A stretch of DNA of 64,000 bases from an uncultured Eubacteriales bacterium. GTDB taxonomy: Bacteria; Bacillota; Clostridia; Oscillospirales; Acutalibacteraceae. The DNA lies in NCBI GenBank assembly GCA_910584745.1, contig CAJUDG010000016.1, positions 1 to 64,000 on the forward strand, written 5' to 3'. This document shows, piece by piece, positions 7,907 to 16,900 of this stretch; position 1 is the stretch's first letter, and each line of letters starts with the position of its first letter. The notes under the pieces were generated by a model. That model was not told where the DNA came from and ran no database searches. It saw nothing but the letters and a program-made list of their open reading frames with translations. The position numbers and the translations under genes are program-made.

Positions 7907-8551
7907 ATGAGCAGCTTGAAATTTAGCAATGTGTTCTTCATCAATGGGACGGCCTACGCAGGGAAATCCACCATGGTGAAGCTGCTGGCTGAAAAACACA
8001 ACGGTATCGCCTGCGAGGAAAATTATCACGATTCTATGCTGACCGGTTTGGACAGCCGGGAGTTCCCCTGCCTGACCTACACCCGGGATTTGCAGGACTG
8101 GCACGATTTTATCAGGCGGACGCCGGACGAGTATGAGGCTTGGGTAAAGGGCGTATCAAAAGAGTGTGAGATTCTTGAGCTGCAAATTCTGGAAAAACTG
8201 GCTGTGACGGATAAGCCGGTGTTTGTGGACACAAATATATCCCTTGAAACTCTGCGGGAGATTTCCGACTATGACCATGTGCTTATCATGCTGGCTGACC
8301 CGAAGGTTTCGGTGAAGCGCTTTTTTGAGAGGCCAGACAGGGAAAAGCAGTTTCTCTATAAGCTGATGATGGAGGAACCCGACCCGGAGCGGGCACTTGA
8401 TAATTTCCGGCAGTGCCTGGAGCGTATCAACTCCCCTGCCGTGTATGAGGAGTTTCTCCACTCGGGGTTCCGGGTTATTTTGAGGGATGACAATCGGAGT
8501 ATTGAGGAGACTCTTGCTTTGGTGGCACGGGAGCTTGGATTGCAAAAATAA
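7907..8551 (+). CDS. P-loop kinase-like protein
   Basis: A 214-residue soluble protein with an N-terminal Walker A motif, FINGTAYAGKSTMVKLL (about 11-27). A DxD-like FVDTN follows near residue 105, then a hydrophobic HVLIMLADP strand. This is the layout of small nucleoside/nucleotide or shikimate-type kinases, so phosphorylation of a small molecule is likely; the substrate is unknown. The ribosome site GGGGGG is directly upstream. It is the first gene of a three-gene unit with a RhuM-like and a DUF3783 gene, in a stretch that is visibly more AT-rich than its surroundings. Confidence 0.6.
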   Translation: MSSLKFSNVFFINGTAYAGKSTMVKLLAEKHNGIACEENYHDSMLTGLDSREFPCLTYTRDLQDWHDFIRRTPDEYEAWVKGVSKECEILELQILEKLAVTDKPVFVDTNISLETLREISDYDHVLIMLADPKVSVKRFFERPDREKQFLYKLMMEEPDPERALDNFRQCLERINSPAVYEEFLHSGFRVILRDDNRSIEETLALVARELGLQK

Positions 8552-8572
8552 TGGCCTTATGGGGGTTGTGAA

Positions 8573-9268
8573 TTGGCGAAAAACGAGTTGACTATCCGCA
8601 ACAGTACAGCCGAGTTTCTGATTTTTGAGAAGCAGGCCCATGCGGACAGTATAGAAGTCCGATATGAAGATGAAACTCTTTGGCTGACACAGAAGATGAT
8701 AGCGCAGCTTTTTGATGTTGAATCAAACACCATAACCTATCACCTAAAAGAAGTGTTTGATTCCGGCGAGTTGGAACGGCAGGCAACTACTCGAAAATTT
8801 CGAGTAGTTCAGACAGAGGGTTCCCGACAAGTGACCCGAAACATAGACCACTACAATTTGGACGCTGTTATCTCCGTGGGCTACCGGGTCAACTCCATCC
8901 GTGCCACGCAGTTCAGACGCTGGGCAACTCAGGTTCTGGCTCAGTATGCCAAAACCGGCTATGTGATCGACCGGAAGCGTATGGAGAACGGGGCTTTTCT
9001 GGATGAAGATTGTTTTGAGCGCCTTCTGGATCTGGCGGAATCTGCCGCACGGCGGCACATTCCTATGACTATGGAGGATTGGGCGGGCCGCATAGACCGG
9101 TTCCTGTTGGCGGACGACCGGGATATCCTGAAAGACGCGGGTAAAATCAGCATGGAGATAGCAAAAAGCCATGCGGAGAGCGAATTCGAGAAGTACCGTA
9201 TTGTGCAGGGCAGGCTGTATACAAGCGATTTTGACAAGTTAGAGGCGGAGGGGGATTTTCATGAATAA
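8573..9268 (+). CDS. RhuM family protein, internally shortened
   Basis: A 231-residue member of the RhuM ('virulence protein RhuM') family, whose molecular role is unknown; members are common in genomic islands and near toxin or restriction genes. The N-terminal helix-turn-helix-like part (LWLTQKMIAQLFDVESNTIT) and the family's ISVGYRVNS...FRRWATQVL segment are intact, as is the C-terminal RRHIPMTMEDWAGRIDRFL...AESEFEKYRIVQ. From memory of the family, full members are about 330 residues and carry roughly 100 residues between DEDCFERLL and DLAESAARR that are absent here, with no loss of frame. The start is TTG at 8573 after GGGGGTTGTG. The stop overlaps the next gene. Confidence 0.75.
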   Translation: MAKNELTIRNSTAEFLIFEKQAHADSIEVRYEDETLWLTQKMIAQLFDVESNTITYHLKEVFDSGELERQATTRKFRVVQTEGSRQVTRNIDHYNLDAVISVGYRVNSIRATQFRRWATQVLAQYAKTGYVIDRKRMENGAFLDEDCFERLLDLAESAARRHIPMTMEDWAGRIDRFLLADDRDILKDAGKISMEIAKSHAESEFEKYRIVQGRLYTSDFDKLEAEGDFHE

Positions 9269-9635
9269 TACGCAAATCCTACTATTTCATGTAGAGCCGC
9301 TCAAGGCCGCGCACATTGAGAGACTGTGTATAAATCTCGGCATACGAACTTCGCGGATAAAGCAGGAGGATTACTCCCAAAAGCTGGCGTATCTCGCTGG
9401 TATTCCCGGCTTTCCCAGGGAAAATATCGACTACACCGGGCCGGAGTTTCCGTCTGAAATGATGGTATTTGCCAATATGGCAGATATGCTCGACCGCTTT
9501 TTAAGCGAGTACAAAAAAGCCGGTATACCTCCCATTGGCCTAAAAGCCGTTATCACACCGCACAATATATTCTGGACTGCGGAGGACTTATACAAGGAGC
9601 TTTTCAAAGAGCACCAGTATTTCCAGAAGCAATAG
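9261..9635 (+). CDS. DUF3783 family protein
   Basis: A 124-residue soluble protein (MNNTQILLFHVEPLKAAHIE...). The alternating hydrophobic pattern and the closing PPIGLKAVITPHNIFWTAEDLY segment match the DUF3783 family of Firmicutes, which has no known function. The start follows GGAGGGGG and overlaps the end of the RhuM-like gene by 8 bases, so it is co-transcribed with it. An imperfect hairpin follows at about 9648-9690. Confidence 0.65.
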   Translation: MNNTQILLFHVEPLKAAHIERLCINLGIRTSRIKQEDYSQKLAYLAGIPGFPRENIDYTGPEFPSEMMVFANMADMLDRFLSEYKKAGIPPIGLKAVITPHNIFWTAEDLYKELFKEHQYFQKQ

Positions 9636-9647
9636 CCCACGGTTTTA

Positions 9648-9690
9648 CATAGCCGGGAGGTTTTCTCGCGAAAGCCCCTCGGCTATTTCT
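9648..9690. other. Imperfect hairpin upstream of orphan ORF
   Basis: ATAGCCG-GGAGG is followed by CCCCTCGGCTAT, giving an imperfect stem between the DUF3783 gene and the ORF at 9713. There is no T-tract directly after it, so termination is uncertain. Confidence 0.35.
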
Positions 9691-9712
9691 ATGTAAATCG
9701 GAGGTAAAATTT

Positions 9713-10072
9713 ATGCCCTATATTGAAGCCGCCCTCAATGAAATGTTGGACTTCTCCGGCCCCAGTATTGATGAAAAGGTGCTGGACAAGTTCGTGTGCC
9801 GCATTACCCCACTGGACAACACCCACTTCCGCTGGGACTTGAACCTTGCCCCCGGCCCAAAACAGGCCATCATCGGGCAGGTGGAGGGCCGCAGGAACAA
9901 GGCCACCGTCCAGATAAAAGAATATGGTGAGGACAACGGACGTCCTCACCATACATATGACAGAGCTATTCAGTTTGCGTCAACGGAAACAAACGCCTAC
10001 TTTTGTTTAATAGCCGCCTGTGCCGCGGCCAGCCTGGCGATCGGCACGCGGAAGGGCGAGCAGGACACATAG
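9713..10072 (+). pseudogene. Orphan ORF running into ppdK, possible recombinase remnant
   Basis: An open frame of 119 codons with a good ribosome site (GGAGGTAAAATTT-ATG). Only the first 70-75 residues (to about VQIKE) look like protein. The next part is encoded by the hairpin that forms the ppdK terminator, and the last 25 residues are antisense to the end of ppdK. The front part (LNEMLDFSGPSIDEKVLDKF) recalls, from memory, the C-terminal tails of some clostridial serine recombinases. I rate that as a weak resemblance. It is most simply a truncated gene whose original end was lost where it meets ppdK. Confidence 0.4.
9910..9953 (-). terminator. ppdK terminator
   Basis: On the minus strand TATGGTGAGGAC (9942-9953) pairs perfectly with GTCCTCACCATA (9923-9934) around a 7-nt loop, then TTCTTTT. 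It sits about 45 bases past the ppdK stop and inside the plus-strand ORF at 9713. Confidence 0.8.
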
Positions 10073-12627
10073 GTCAGGCCCACATTATGGCAGAACTCGA
10101 TGGTGGTGGGGTCGCCGCCGTGCTCGCCGCAGATGCCCAGCACGATGTCGGGGCGCACGGACTTGCCCTTCTCGGAGGCGAGCTTCACCAGCTGGCCCAC
10201 GCCCTCCTGGTCGAGCCTTGCGAACGGATCGTTCTCGTAGATCTTGTTCTCATAGTAGCTGCCCAGGAACTTGCCCGCGTCGTCGCGGCTGAAGCCGAAG
10301 GTCATCTGGGTCAGGTCGTTGGTGCCGAAGCTGAAGAACTCGGCCTCCTCGGCGATCTTGTCCGCGGTAAGGGCAGCGCGGGGGATCTCGATCATGGTGC
10401 CCACCTTGTACTTCAGGTCCGCGCCCGCTTCGGCTATGATCCTGTCGGCGGTCTCAACGACGGTCTTCTTCACGTACTTGAGCTCCTTGATCTCGCCAAC
10501 TAAGGGGATCATGATCTCGGGCACGATATGCCAGTCGGGATGGGCCTTGTTCACATTGATGGCGGCCTTTATGACGGCCTCGGTCTGCATCTCGGCGATC
10601 TCGGGATAGGTGACGGCCAAGCGGCAGCCGCGGTGGCCCATCATGGGGTTGAACTCATGGAGACCGGCGATGATGGCCTTGATATCCTCAACGCTCTTGC
10701 CCTGGGTCTTAGCCAGCAGCTCGATGTCCTTCTCCTCGGTGGGGACGAACTCGTGCAGCGGGGGATCCAGGAAGCGGATGTTCACGTGCTTGCCCTCGAG
10801 AGCCTCGTAGAGCTTCTCGAAGTCGCCCTGCTGCATGGGCTCCAGCTTCGCGAGAGCTGCCTTGCGCTGCTCGACGGTGTCGGAGCAGATCATCTCGCGG
10901 ATGGCGGCGATGCGGTCAGGGTCGAAGAACATGTGCTCGGTGCGGCAGAGACCTATGCCCTCTGCGCCGAAGGCCACAGCCTGGGCGGCGTCCTTGGGGG
11001 TGTCGGCATTGGTGCGCACCTGCAGGGTGCGGTACTTGTCGGAGAGCTCCATTATGCGCCCGAAGTAGCCGCCCTCGGTGGAGGCGGGCACGGTGGGGAT
11101 GGCCTCGCCGTAGATATTGCCGGTGGTGCCGTCCAGGGAGATATAGTCGCCCTCATGGTACTCGCGGCCGTTGAGGGTGAAGCGCTTGTTGGCCTCGTCC
11201 ATCTTTATAGCGCCGCAGCCGGATACGCAGCAGGTGCCCATGCCCCGGGCCACAACGGCCGCGTGGCTGGTCATGCCGCCGCGCACGGTCAGGATGCCCT
11301 GGGAGAAATGCATACCCTCGATGTCCTCAGGAGAGGTCTCAAGGCGCACCAGCACTACCTTCTCGCCGGCCTGTCCCTGCTCGACGGCATCCTCTGCGGT
11401 GAAGACGATCTTGCCGCAGGCGGCTCCGGGAGAGGCGGCCAGAGCGCTGGCCACGGGGGTGGCGGCCTTCAGGGCAGCCGCGTCAAACTGGGGATGCAGC
11501 AGCGCGTCAAGCTGCTTGGGATCGATCATCAGAAGGGCCTCTTCCTCGGTCTTCATGCCCTCGTCGATAAGGTCGCAGGCGATCTTGATGGCGGCGGTAG
11601 CTGTGCGCTTGCCGTTGCGGGTCTGCAGCATGTAGAGCTTGCCGTGCTCCACGGTGAACTCCATGTCCTGCATGTCCTTATAGTGGTCCTCAAGAAGCTT
11701 GCAGACCTTCTGGAACTGCTCGAAAGCCTCGGGGAACTTCTCGGCCATCTGGGCAATGGGCATGGGGGTGCGCACACCTGCCACAACGTCCTCGCCCTGG
11801 GCGTTAGTCAGGAACTCGCCCATCAGCTTCTTCTCGCCGGTGGCGGGGTCGCGGGTGAAGGCCACGCCGGTGCCGCAGTCGTCGCCCATGTTGCCGAAGG
11901 CCATCATCTGCACGTTGACGGCAGTGCCCCAGCTGTAGGGGATCTCGTTCATGCGGCGGTACACGTTGGCGCGGGGGTTGTCCCAGGAACGGAACACGGC
12001 CTTGACGGCGCCCATGAGCTGCTCCTTGGGGTCGGTGGGGAAGTCGGCGCCGATCTTCTCCTTATACTCGGCCTTGAACTGCTCGGCAAGCTCCTTGAGG
12101 TCGTTCTCGTCCAGCTCGGTATCCTGGGTGACGCCCTTCTTCTCCTTCATCTGGTCGATGAGCTCCTCGAAATACTTCTTGCCCACCTCCATGACGACGT
12201 CGGAATACATCTGGATAAAGCGGCGGTAGCAGTCATAGGCCCAGCGGGGGTTCCCCGAGGCCTTGGCCATATACTCAACCACTTCCTCATTAAGGCCCAG
12301 GTTCAGGATGGTATCCATCATGCCGGGCATGGAAGCGCGGGCGCCGGAGCGCACGGACACCAGCAGCGGGTTCTCCTTATCGCCGAACTTCTTGCCGGTG
12401 ATCTCCTCCATCTTGGCGACATACTCCATGATCTGCGCCTGGATCTCGTCGTTGATCTTCCGGCCGTCCTCGTAATACTGTGTGCAGGCCTCGGTGCTGA
12501 TTGTGAAGCCCTGGGGCACGGGCAGGCCGAGACTGGTCATCTCGGCAAGGTTCGCGCCCTTGCCGCCCAGCAGCTCGCGCATGGAACCGTTGCCCTCAGT
12601 AAACAGGTACACATACTTGTGGCTCAT
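9997..12627 (-). CDS. ppdK: Pyruvate, phosphate dikinase
   Basis: Interconverts pyruvate, ATP and phosphate with phosphoenolpyruvate, AMP and pyrophosphate; in anaerobic Clostridia it often serves glycolysis or gluconeogenesis. At 876 residues it is full length. Seen are the N-terminal ATP-grasp domain (GGKGANLAEM, 21-30), the phosphohistidine domain with the carrier His455 in GGMTSHAAVVARG, and the C-terminal TIM barrel with catalytic Cys833 in LGICGEHGGDP. A TTG nine bases upstream is in frame but lies in the AGGAGG site, so the ATG at 12627 is chosen. It is a single-gene unit with its own promoter and terminator. Confidence 0.97.
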   Translation of the reverse strand: MSHKYVYLFTEGNGSMRELLGGKGANLAEMTSLGLPVPQGFTISTEACTQYYEDGRKINDEIQAQIMEYVAKMEEITGKKFGDKENPLLVSVRSGARASMPGMMDTILNLGLNEEVVEYMAKASGNPRWAYDCYRRFIQMYSDVVMEVGKKYFEELIDQMKEKKGVTQDTELDENDLKELAEQFKAEYKEKIGADFPTDPKEQLMGAVKAVFRSWDNPRANVYRRMNEIPYSWGTAVNVQMMAFGNMGDDCGTGVAFTRDPATGEKKLMGEFLTNAQGEDVVAGVRTPMPIAQMAEKFPEAFEQFQKVCKLLEDHYKDMQDMEFTVEHGKLYMLQTRNGKRTATAAIKIACDLIDEGMKTEEEALLMIDPKQLDALLHPQFDAAALKAATPVASALAASPGAACGKIVFTAEDAVEQGQAGEKVVLVRLETSPEDIEGMHFSQGILTVRGGMTSHAAVVARGMGTCCVSGCGAIKMDEANKRFTLNGREYHEGDYISLDGTTGNIYGEAIPTVPASTEGGYFGRIMELSDKYRTLQVRTNADTPKDAAQAVAFGAEGIGLCRTEHMFFDPDRIAAIREMICSDTVEQRKAALAKLEPMQQGDFEKLYEALEGKHVNIRFLDPPLHEFVPTEEKDIELLAKTQGKSVEDIKAIIAGLHEFNPMMGHRGCRLAVTYPEIAEMQTEAVIKAAINVNKAHPDWHIVPEIMIPLVGEIKELKYVKKTVVETADRIIAEAGADLKYKVGTMIEIPRAALTADKIAEEAEFFSFGTNDLTQMTFGFSRDDAGKFLGSYYENKIYENDPFARLDQEGVGQLVKLASEKGKSVRPDIVLGICGEHGGDPTTIEFCHNVGLTYVSCSPFRVPIARLAAAQAAIKQK

Positions 12628-12695
12628 TGGTAACAACCTCCTAAAGAATACTCAACCGGAATCTGAAAATATCTTTACTCTCCGATTACAGTCCG

Positions 12696-12719
12696 ATTAT
12701 ACCAAAGATTTCCGAAAAA
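12696..12719 (-). promoter_or_regulatory. ppdK promoter
   Basis: A perfect TATAAT lies on the minus strand at 12696-12701 within GGTATAATCGG, about 70 bases before the start codon. The -35 region is weak (GGAATT-like). Confidence 0.5.
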
Positions 12720-12804
12720 TTCCATAGGAAACCGTAACTTTTTCAAATTTTTTTGCAAAAACCCCATTTGGAACGGCGATCCGTCCGGCAAACCGCGTTT
12801 GCGC

Positions 12805-12833
12805 TTGACAAAACGGCGTGATGGGGATATAAT
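12805..12833 (+). promoter_or_regulatory. Consensus promoter for a small RNA
   Basis: TTGACA (12805-12810), 17 bases, TATAAT (12828-12833): a perfect sigma-A promoter. No plus-strand ORF with a ribosome site follows before the terminator at 12900-12937, so the product is probably a roughly 95-nt RNA. Confidence 0.85.
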
Positions 12834-12839
12834 AGAGGC

Positions 12840-12937
12840 AGAAAAAGAGCGGAGCCCGCCGATAGACGGCTGGCCCGGTTTAGGTTATATATTTACACAA
12901 AGTAACCGCTCCCCGGTCCGGAACGGTTACTTTTTTT
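12840..12937 (+). ncRNA. Candidate antisense RNA antitoxin
   Basis: The predicted transcript from the consensus promoter at 12805-12833 runs about 95 nt and ends at a hairpin (AGTAACCG / CGGTTACT plus a T-run). It points toward the 32-residue membrane peptide gene on the opposite strand and overlaps the 3' end of that gene's mRNA. This is the convergent arrangement known for txpA/RatA-type type I toxin-antitoxin pairs. The start site is inferred from promoter spacing. Confidence 0.6.
12900..12937. terminator. Shared terminator of the small RNA and toxin-like gene
   Basis: AGTAACCG (12901-12908) pairs with CGGTTACT (12924-12931) and is followed by a T-run to 12937 on the plus strand. On the minus strand the hairpin begins at the toxin-like stop codon (12927-12929). 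Confidence 0.75.
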
Positions 12938-13025
12938 GCGCTTTTATCAGTTCCACCAGGAGAAGAACGATGGTCCCGATCAGGGCCACCATTATCCCCA
13001 GCACGTCGCCGATGGGAACGCTCAT
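12927..13025 (-). CDS. Small holin-like toxin (type I TA candidate)
   Basis: A 32-residue peptide: short N-terminus (MSVPIGDVLG), one hydrophobic helix (IMVALIGTIVLLLVELI), then a basic tail ending AQKK. This matches the size and layout of putative holin-like/TxpA/BsrG-type peptides of Firmicutes, which insert in the membrane and act as type I toxins. A ribosome site (AAGGGGG) precedes the ATG at suitable spacing. The consensus-promoter RNA on the other strand overlaps its 3' end. A small membrane protein without toxicity is the alternative. Confidence 0.6.
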   Translation of the reverse strand: MSVPIGDVLGIMVALIGTIVLLLVELIKAQKK

Positions 13026-13076
13026 TAAGCTCGCCCCCTTTACGATAGATTCCCTTGCGGGTTTCTATGTTCTCAG

Positions 13077-13187
13077 AGGGTCCAGACCCTCCGTAAAGGG
13101 CGGAGTTTCCCGGTACCCCGCGAAGCGGGGGCGGCTCTTTCAGAGCCGAGGGAAATCTCCGGGACCTGGCGAAGCCAGCGTCCTCCA
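13077..13187. repeat. Multi-hairpin intergenic element
   Basis: Several short perfect stems are packed together: CCCCGC-GAA-GCGGGG, GGCTC-TTTCA-GAGCC and CTGGC-GAA-GCCAG. A longer imperfect pairing links GGAGTTTCCCGG to the later GGGAAATCTCCGGG. No ORF or ribosome site is seen. The layout suggests an extragenic palindromic repeat related in style, though not clearly in sequence, to the elements at 27690 and 35381. Confidence 0.5.
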
Positions 13188-13289
13188 ACCGTCCACCGCA
13201 ATGGCGAACTCCTTACTGACATAATACCAGATATTCCCGCCAAATGCAAGAATAGTATCGGTAAGGCCGCGCCGCCCCCCATATTCCCC

Positions 13290-13318
13290 TTGAAAACCCA
13301 CGAAAACCATGCTAAAAT
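13290..13318 (+). promoter_or_regulatory. Promoter of the pth-mfd operon
   Basis: TTGAAA (13290-13295), 17 bases, TAAAAT (13313-13318), about 65 bases before the pth start. Confidence 0.65.
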
Positions 13319-13383
13319 AGTCCACGCACAGGCGGGCGGGCCATCCCTCCCGCCAGGTTGTTATGCTCAGGGAGGAGATAAGG

Positions 13384-13983
13384 ATGTTTTTTTCTGGCAG
13401 GCAGGCGGTCCCGGGGCCGGTGGAGTTTATCATTGCGGGCCTTGGGAATCCCGGGAAGGAATACGAGGGCACGCGGCATAACGCGGGGTTCATGGCTGTG
13501 GATAGGCTGTGCGAAAAGCTCCACGCGGATATGCGCCGGATACGCTTCAAGGGGGTCACAGGGGAGTGCGGCCTGGGTGGTAAACATGTGCTGCTCTTGA
13601 AGCCCGGCACCTTTATGAATCTCAGCGGCCAGTCCGTGCGGGAGGCCATGGGCTTTTATAAGGTGCCGCCGGAGCGCACGCTGATAATCTTCGACGATAT
13701 AAACCTGCCGCCGGGGAAGCTGCGGGTGCGGCGAAAGGGCAGCGACGGCGGGCATAACGGCATGAAGAACATCATATACCTCTCGGGCTCTGACCAGTTC
13801 CCAAGGATAAAGCTGGGGGTGGGGCAGAAGCCGCACCCGGATTTTAACCTGGCGGACTGGGTGCTGTCAAGGTTCAGCGCCGGCGACCTTAAGGAGCTGG
13901 ACGCGGCGTTGGACAGCGCCGCGGCGGCCGCGGAGCTGATAGTCCGGGGGGAGACCGACCGGGCCATGAACCTGTATAACTGA
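13384..13983 (+). CDS. pth: Peptidyl-tRNA hydrolase
   Basis: Cleaves peptidyl-tRNA released from stalled ribosomes, recycling tRNA. About 199 residues, as usual. The family signature AGLGNPGKEYEGTRHNAGF is present with catalytic His32, followed by LLKPGTFMNLSGQSV and GHNGMKNI. An in-frame ATG at 13363 lies ahead of the ribosome site (AGGGAGGAG), so the ATG at 13384 is preferred. It is followed 10 bases later by mfd, the order seen in many Firmicutes. Confidence 0.95.
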   Translation: MFFSGRQAVPGPVEFIIAGLGNPGKEYEGTRHNAGFMAVDRLCEKLHADMRRIRFKGVTGECGLGGKHVLLLKPGTFMNLSGQSVREAMGFYKVPPERTLIIFDDINLPPGKLRVRRKGSDGGHNGMKNIIYLSGSDQFPRIKLGVGQKPHPDFNLADWVLSRFSAGDLKELDAALDSAAAAAELIVRGETDRAMNLYN

Positions 13984-13993
13984 GGTCGATATT

Positions 13994-16900
13994 ATGAGGT
14001 CGATTTTTACAGCACTGTCACGCTCGCCGGAGTACGCCCAGCTTCAGACGGCGCTCAAGTCCGGGGGAACTCCCGCCGTGGCGGCGGGGGTCTTCGGGGT
14101 GCACAAATGCGTGCTTACCGCGGGGCTCATGAGAGAGTCCGGCAAAAAGGCGCTTATCATAGCCGCCGACGAGGCCGAGGCCCAGCGCTTTACCGAGGAC
14201 CTGAAAAGCCTGGGGCTGAGCCCGGCGAATTACCCCCTTAGGGACTTTAACTTCCGGGACGCCGCCGTGTCCTCCCACGAGTACGAGCGACAGCGCCTGG
14301 AGGCCTTGTCGCGCCTGCAAAACGGCTCCTGCGACTGTATCGTCAGCTGCATCGACGCGGCTTTGCAGCTGACCCTGGGCCCGGAGGAGCTGGGGCGCAG
14401 GCTCTTTACCCTGAGCTCCGGCCAGGCCATGACCATAGACCAGCTGCTCTCGGCCCTGGTCTCCTGCGGCTATACCCGGGAGGCCCAGATAGAGGGCCAG
14501 GGCCAGTTCAGCCGCCGGGGCGGGATAGTGGACTTCTTCTCGCCAAGCGCCCCGCTGCCGGTAAGGGTGGAGTTCTGGGGGGACGAGATAGACTCCCTCT
14601 CAAGCTTCGACCCCGGGACCCAGCGCCGCACGGATCCCCTAAAGGAGGTCACAATAGCCCCCTGCACCGAGGTGATACCGCAGAATAGGGCCGCGCTTAT
14701 AAAGAAGATAGAGGCGCTGTCAAAGTCCCTTCGGGGCAAGCGGGCCCCAAAGGCCAGGGAGATCCTGGCGGCCGAGGCGCAGAAGCTCTCGGACGGTCTC
14801 AGCATCGGCTCCATGGACAAATTCCTGCCCCTGGTGTACGAGCGCCCGGCCACGCTTTTTGACTATTTTGACGAGAAGGACAGCATTATGGTCTTCTCCG
14901 AGGGCTCGCGGCTCAAGGACCGGGTGCGCACGACCTTTGCCCAGTGGGCCGAGGACCTGACCTCGTACCTTGAGGACGGGCTTCTGTGCAGGGGCCTGGA
15001 CAAGTACGCCGAGACCTGGGAGTACGCTCTTTCTCAGGCCCAGCGGGTCCCCAGCTTCTTTATGGACGTGTTCGCCCGGGGCACCTATGAGATACCCACG
15101 AAAACTCTCGTGAACATCGCCGTCCGGCAGTTCCCGGCCTGGGGCGGTGGGGTGCAGCTTTTGCAGGAGGACCTTTCGGCCCTGCTGAGGCAGGGGCGGG
15201 CCTGCGTGGTGCTGTCGGGCACGGACCGGGCGGGCAGGGCTCTGGCCGACGACCTTAAGCAGTCGGGGCTTCCGGCGGCGTATATCGAGGACCCCTCCAC
15301 CGCCCAGAAGGGCACCGTGACGGTGGTCCCGGGCTCGCTGTCGGCGGGCTTTGACTGGCCGGACGCGGACTTTGCCCTTATTTCCCGGGGAAGGGTCGCC
15401 GCAAACGCCGCCGTTAAAAAGATAAAGAAGAATAAGAACGCCAAGGAGATCTCCAGCCTCTCGGAGCTGTCCCAGGGGGACTATGTGGTACACGCCACCC
15501 ACGGCATCGGCGTATTCGAGGGCATCCACAAGGTGGAGATGAACGGCATAGAGAAGGACTATATCCTGATACGTTATGCCAGGAACGACTCGCTGTACGT
15601 GCCGGTGACCCAGCTTGATATGGTGTCGAAGTATATCGGCCCCAGGGAGGACTCCGGCATAAAGCTGAGCAGGCTTGGGGGCGCGGACTGGCAGCAGAAG
15701 AAGCAGCGGGTCCGGGCGGCGGTGAAGGATATCGCGAAGGAGCTTATAGAGCTCTACGCCAAGCGTATGCAACAGGAGGGCCACGCCTTCGACCCGGACG
15801 GCGAGTGGCAGCGGGATTTCGAGAGCCGCTTCGAGTTCGAGGAGACCGAGGACCAGCTGCGCTGCGTTGGGGAGATAAAGTCCGACATGGAGCGGCCTGT
15901 GCCCATGGACCGGCTGCTGTGCGGGGACGTGGGCTTTGGCAAGACGGAGGTGGCTTTAAGGGCGGCGTTCAAGTGCGTGACGGGGGGCAAGCAGTGTGCT
16001 ATCTTGGTGCCCACCACTATTCTGGCCTGGCAGCACTATCAGACCATACTCCGGCGCATGGAGGGCTTCCCGGTGGATGTGGAGCTTTTGTCCCGGTTCA
16101 GAAGCCCCAAGCAGCAGGAGGAGACCCTGAAGCGCCTGAAGCGCGGGGCGGTGGACATAGTTGTCGGCACCCACAGGCTGGTCAGTAAGGACGTAAGGTT
16201 CAAGGACCTGGGGCTGGTGATAATCGACGAGGAGCAGCGTTTCGGCGTGGCCCAGAAGGAGAAGCTGAAGTCCCTTTGCAGCAAAGCTGACGTGCTGACC
16301 CTGTCGGCAACGCCCATACCGAGGACACTAAATATGGCCCTCTCTGGGATAAGGGACATGTCGGTGATAGAGGAGGCCCCCCAGGACCGGCACCCGGTGC
16401 AAACCTACGTGATGGAGCACGATAACGGCGTGATATACGACGCCATAAAGAGGGAGCTGAGAAGGGGCGGCCAGGTGTACTATCTCCACAACGACACCGC
16501 GTCCATATCCCGCACGGCGGCCAGATTGCAGGAGGCCATACCCGAGGCGCGGGTGGGCTTTGGCCACGGGAAGATGGACGAGGAGGAGCTCTCCGAGGTC
16601 TGGCGGCAGCTTCTGGACCACGAGATAGACGTTCTTGTGTGCACGACTATAATAGAGACCGGCGTGGACGTGCCCAGCGCCAACACCCTTATAATAGAAA
16701 ACGCCGACCGCATGGGCCTTTCACAGCTGCACCAGCTTCGGGGCCGAGTGGGCAGAAGCTCCCGGCGGGCATACGCCTATCTGACCTATACCCCCAATAA
16801 GTCTTTACAGGAGATAGCCCAGAAGCGGCTGTCGGCCATAAGGGAGTTCACGGAGTTCGGCTCGGGCTTCAAGATAGCCATGCGGGACCTGGAGATACGT

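Noticed and set aside
10528..12633. 701-codon open frame opposite ppdK
   Set aside because: Composition (mostly Leu, Gly, His, Val) and position are those of an antisense shadow of ppdK.
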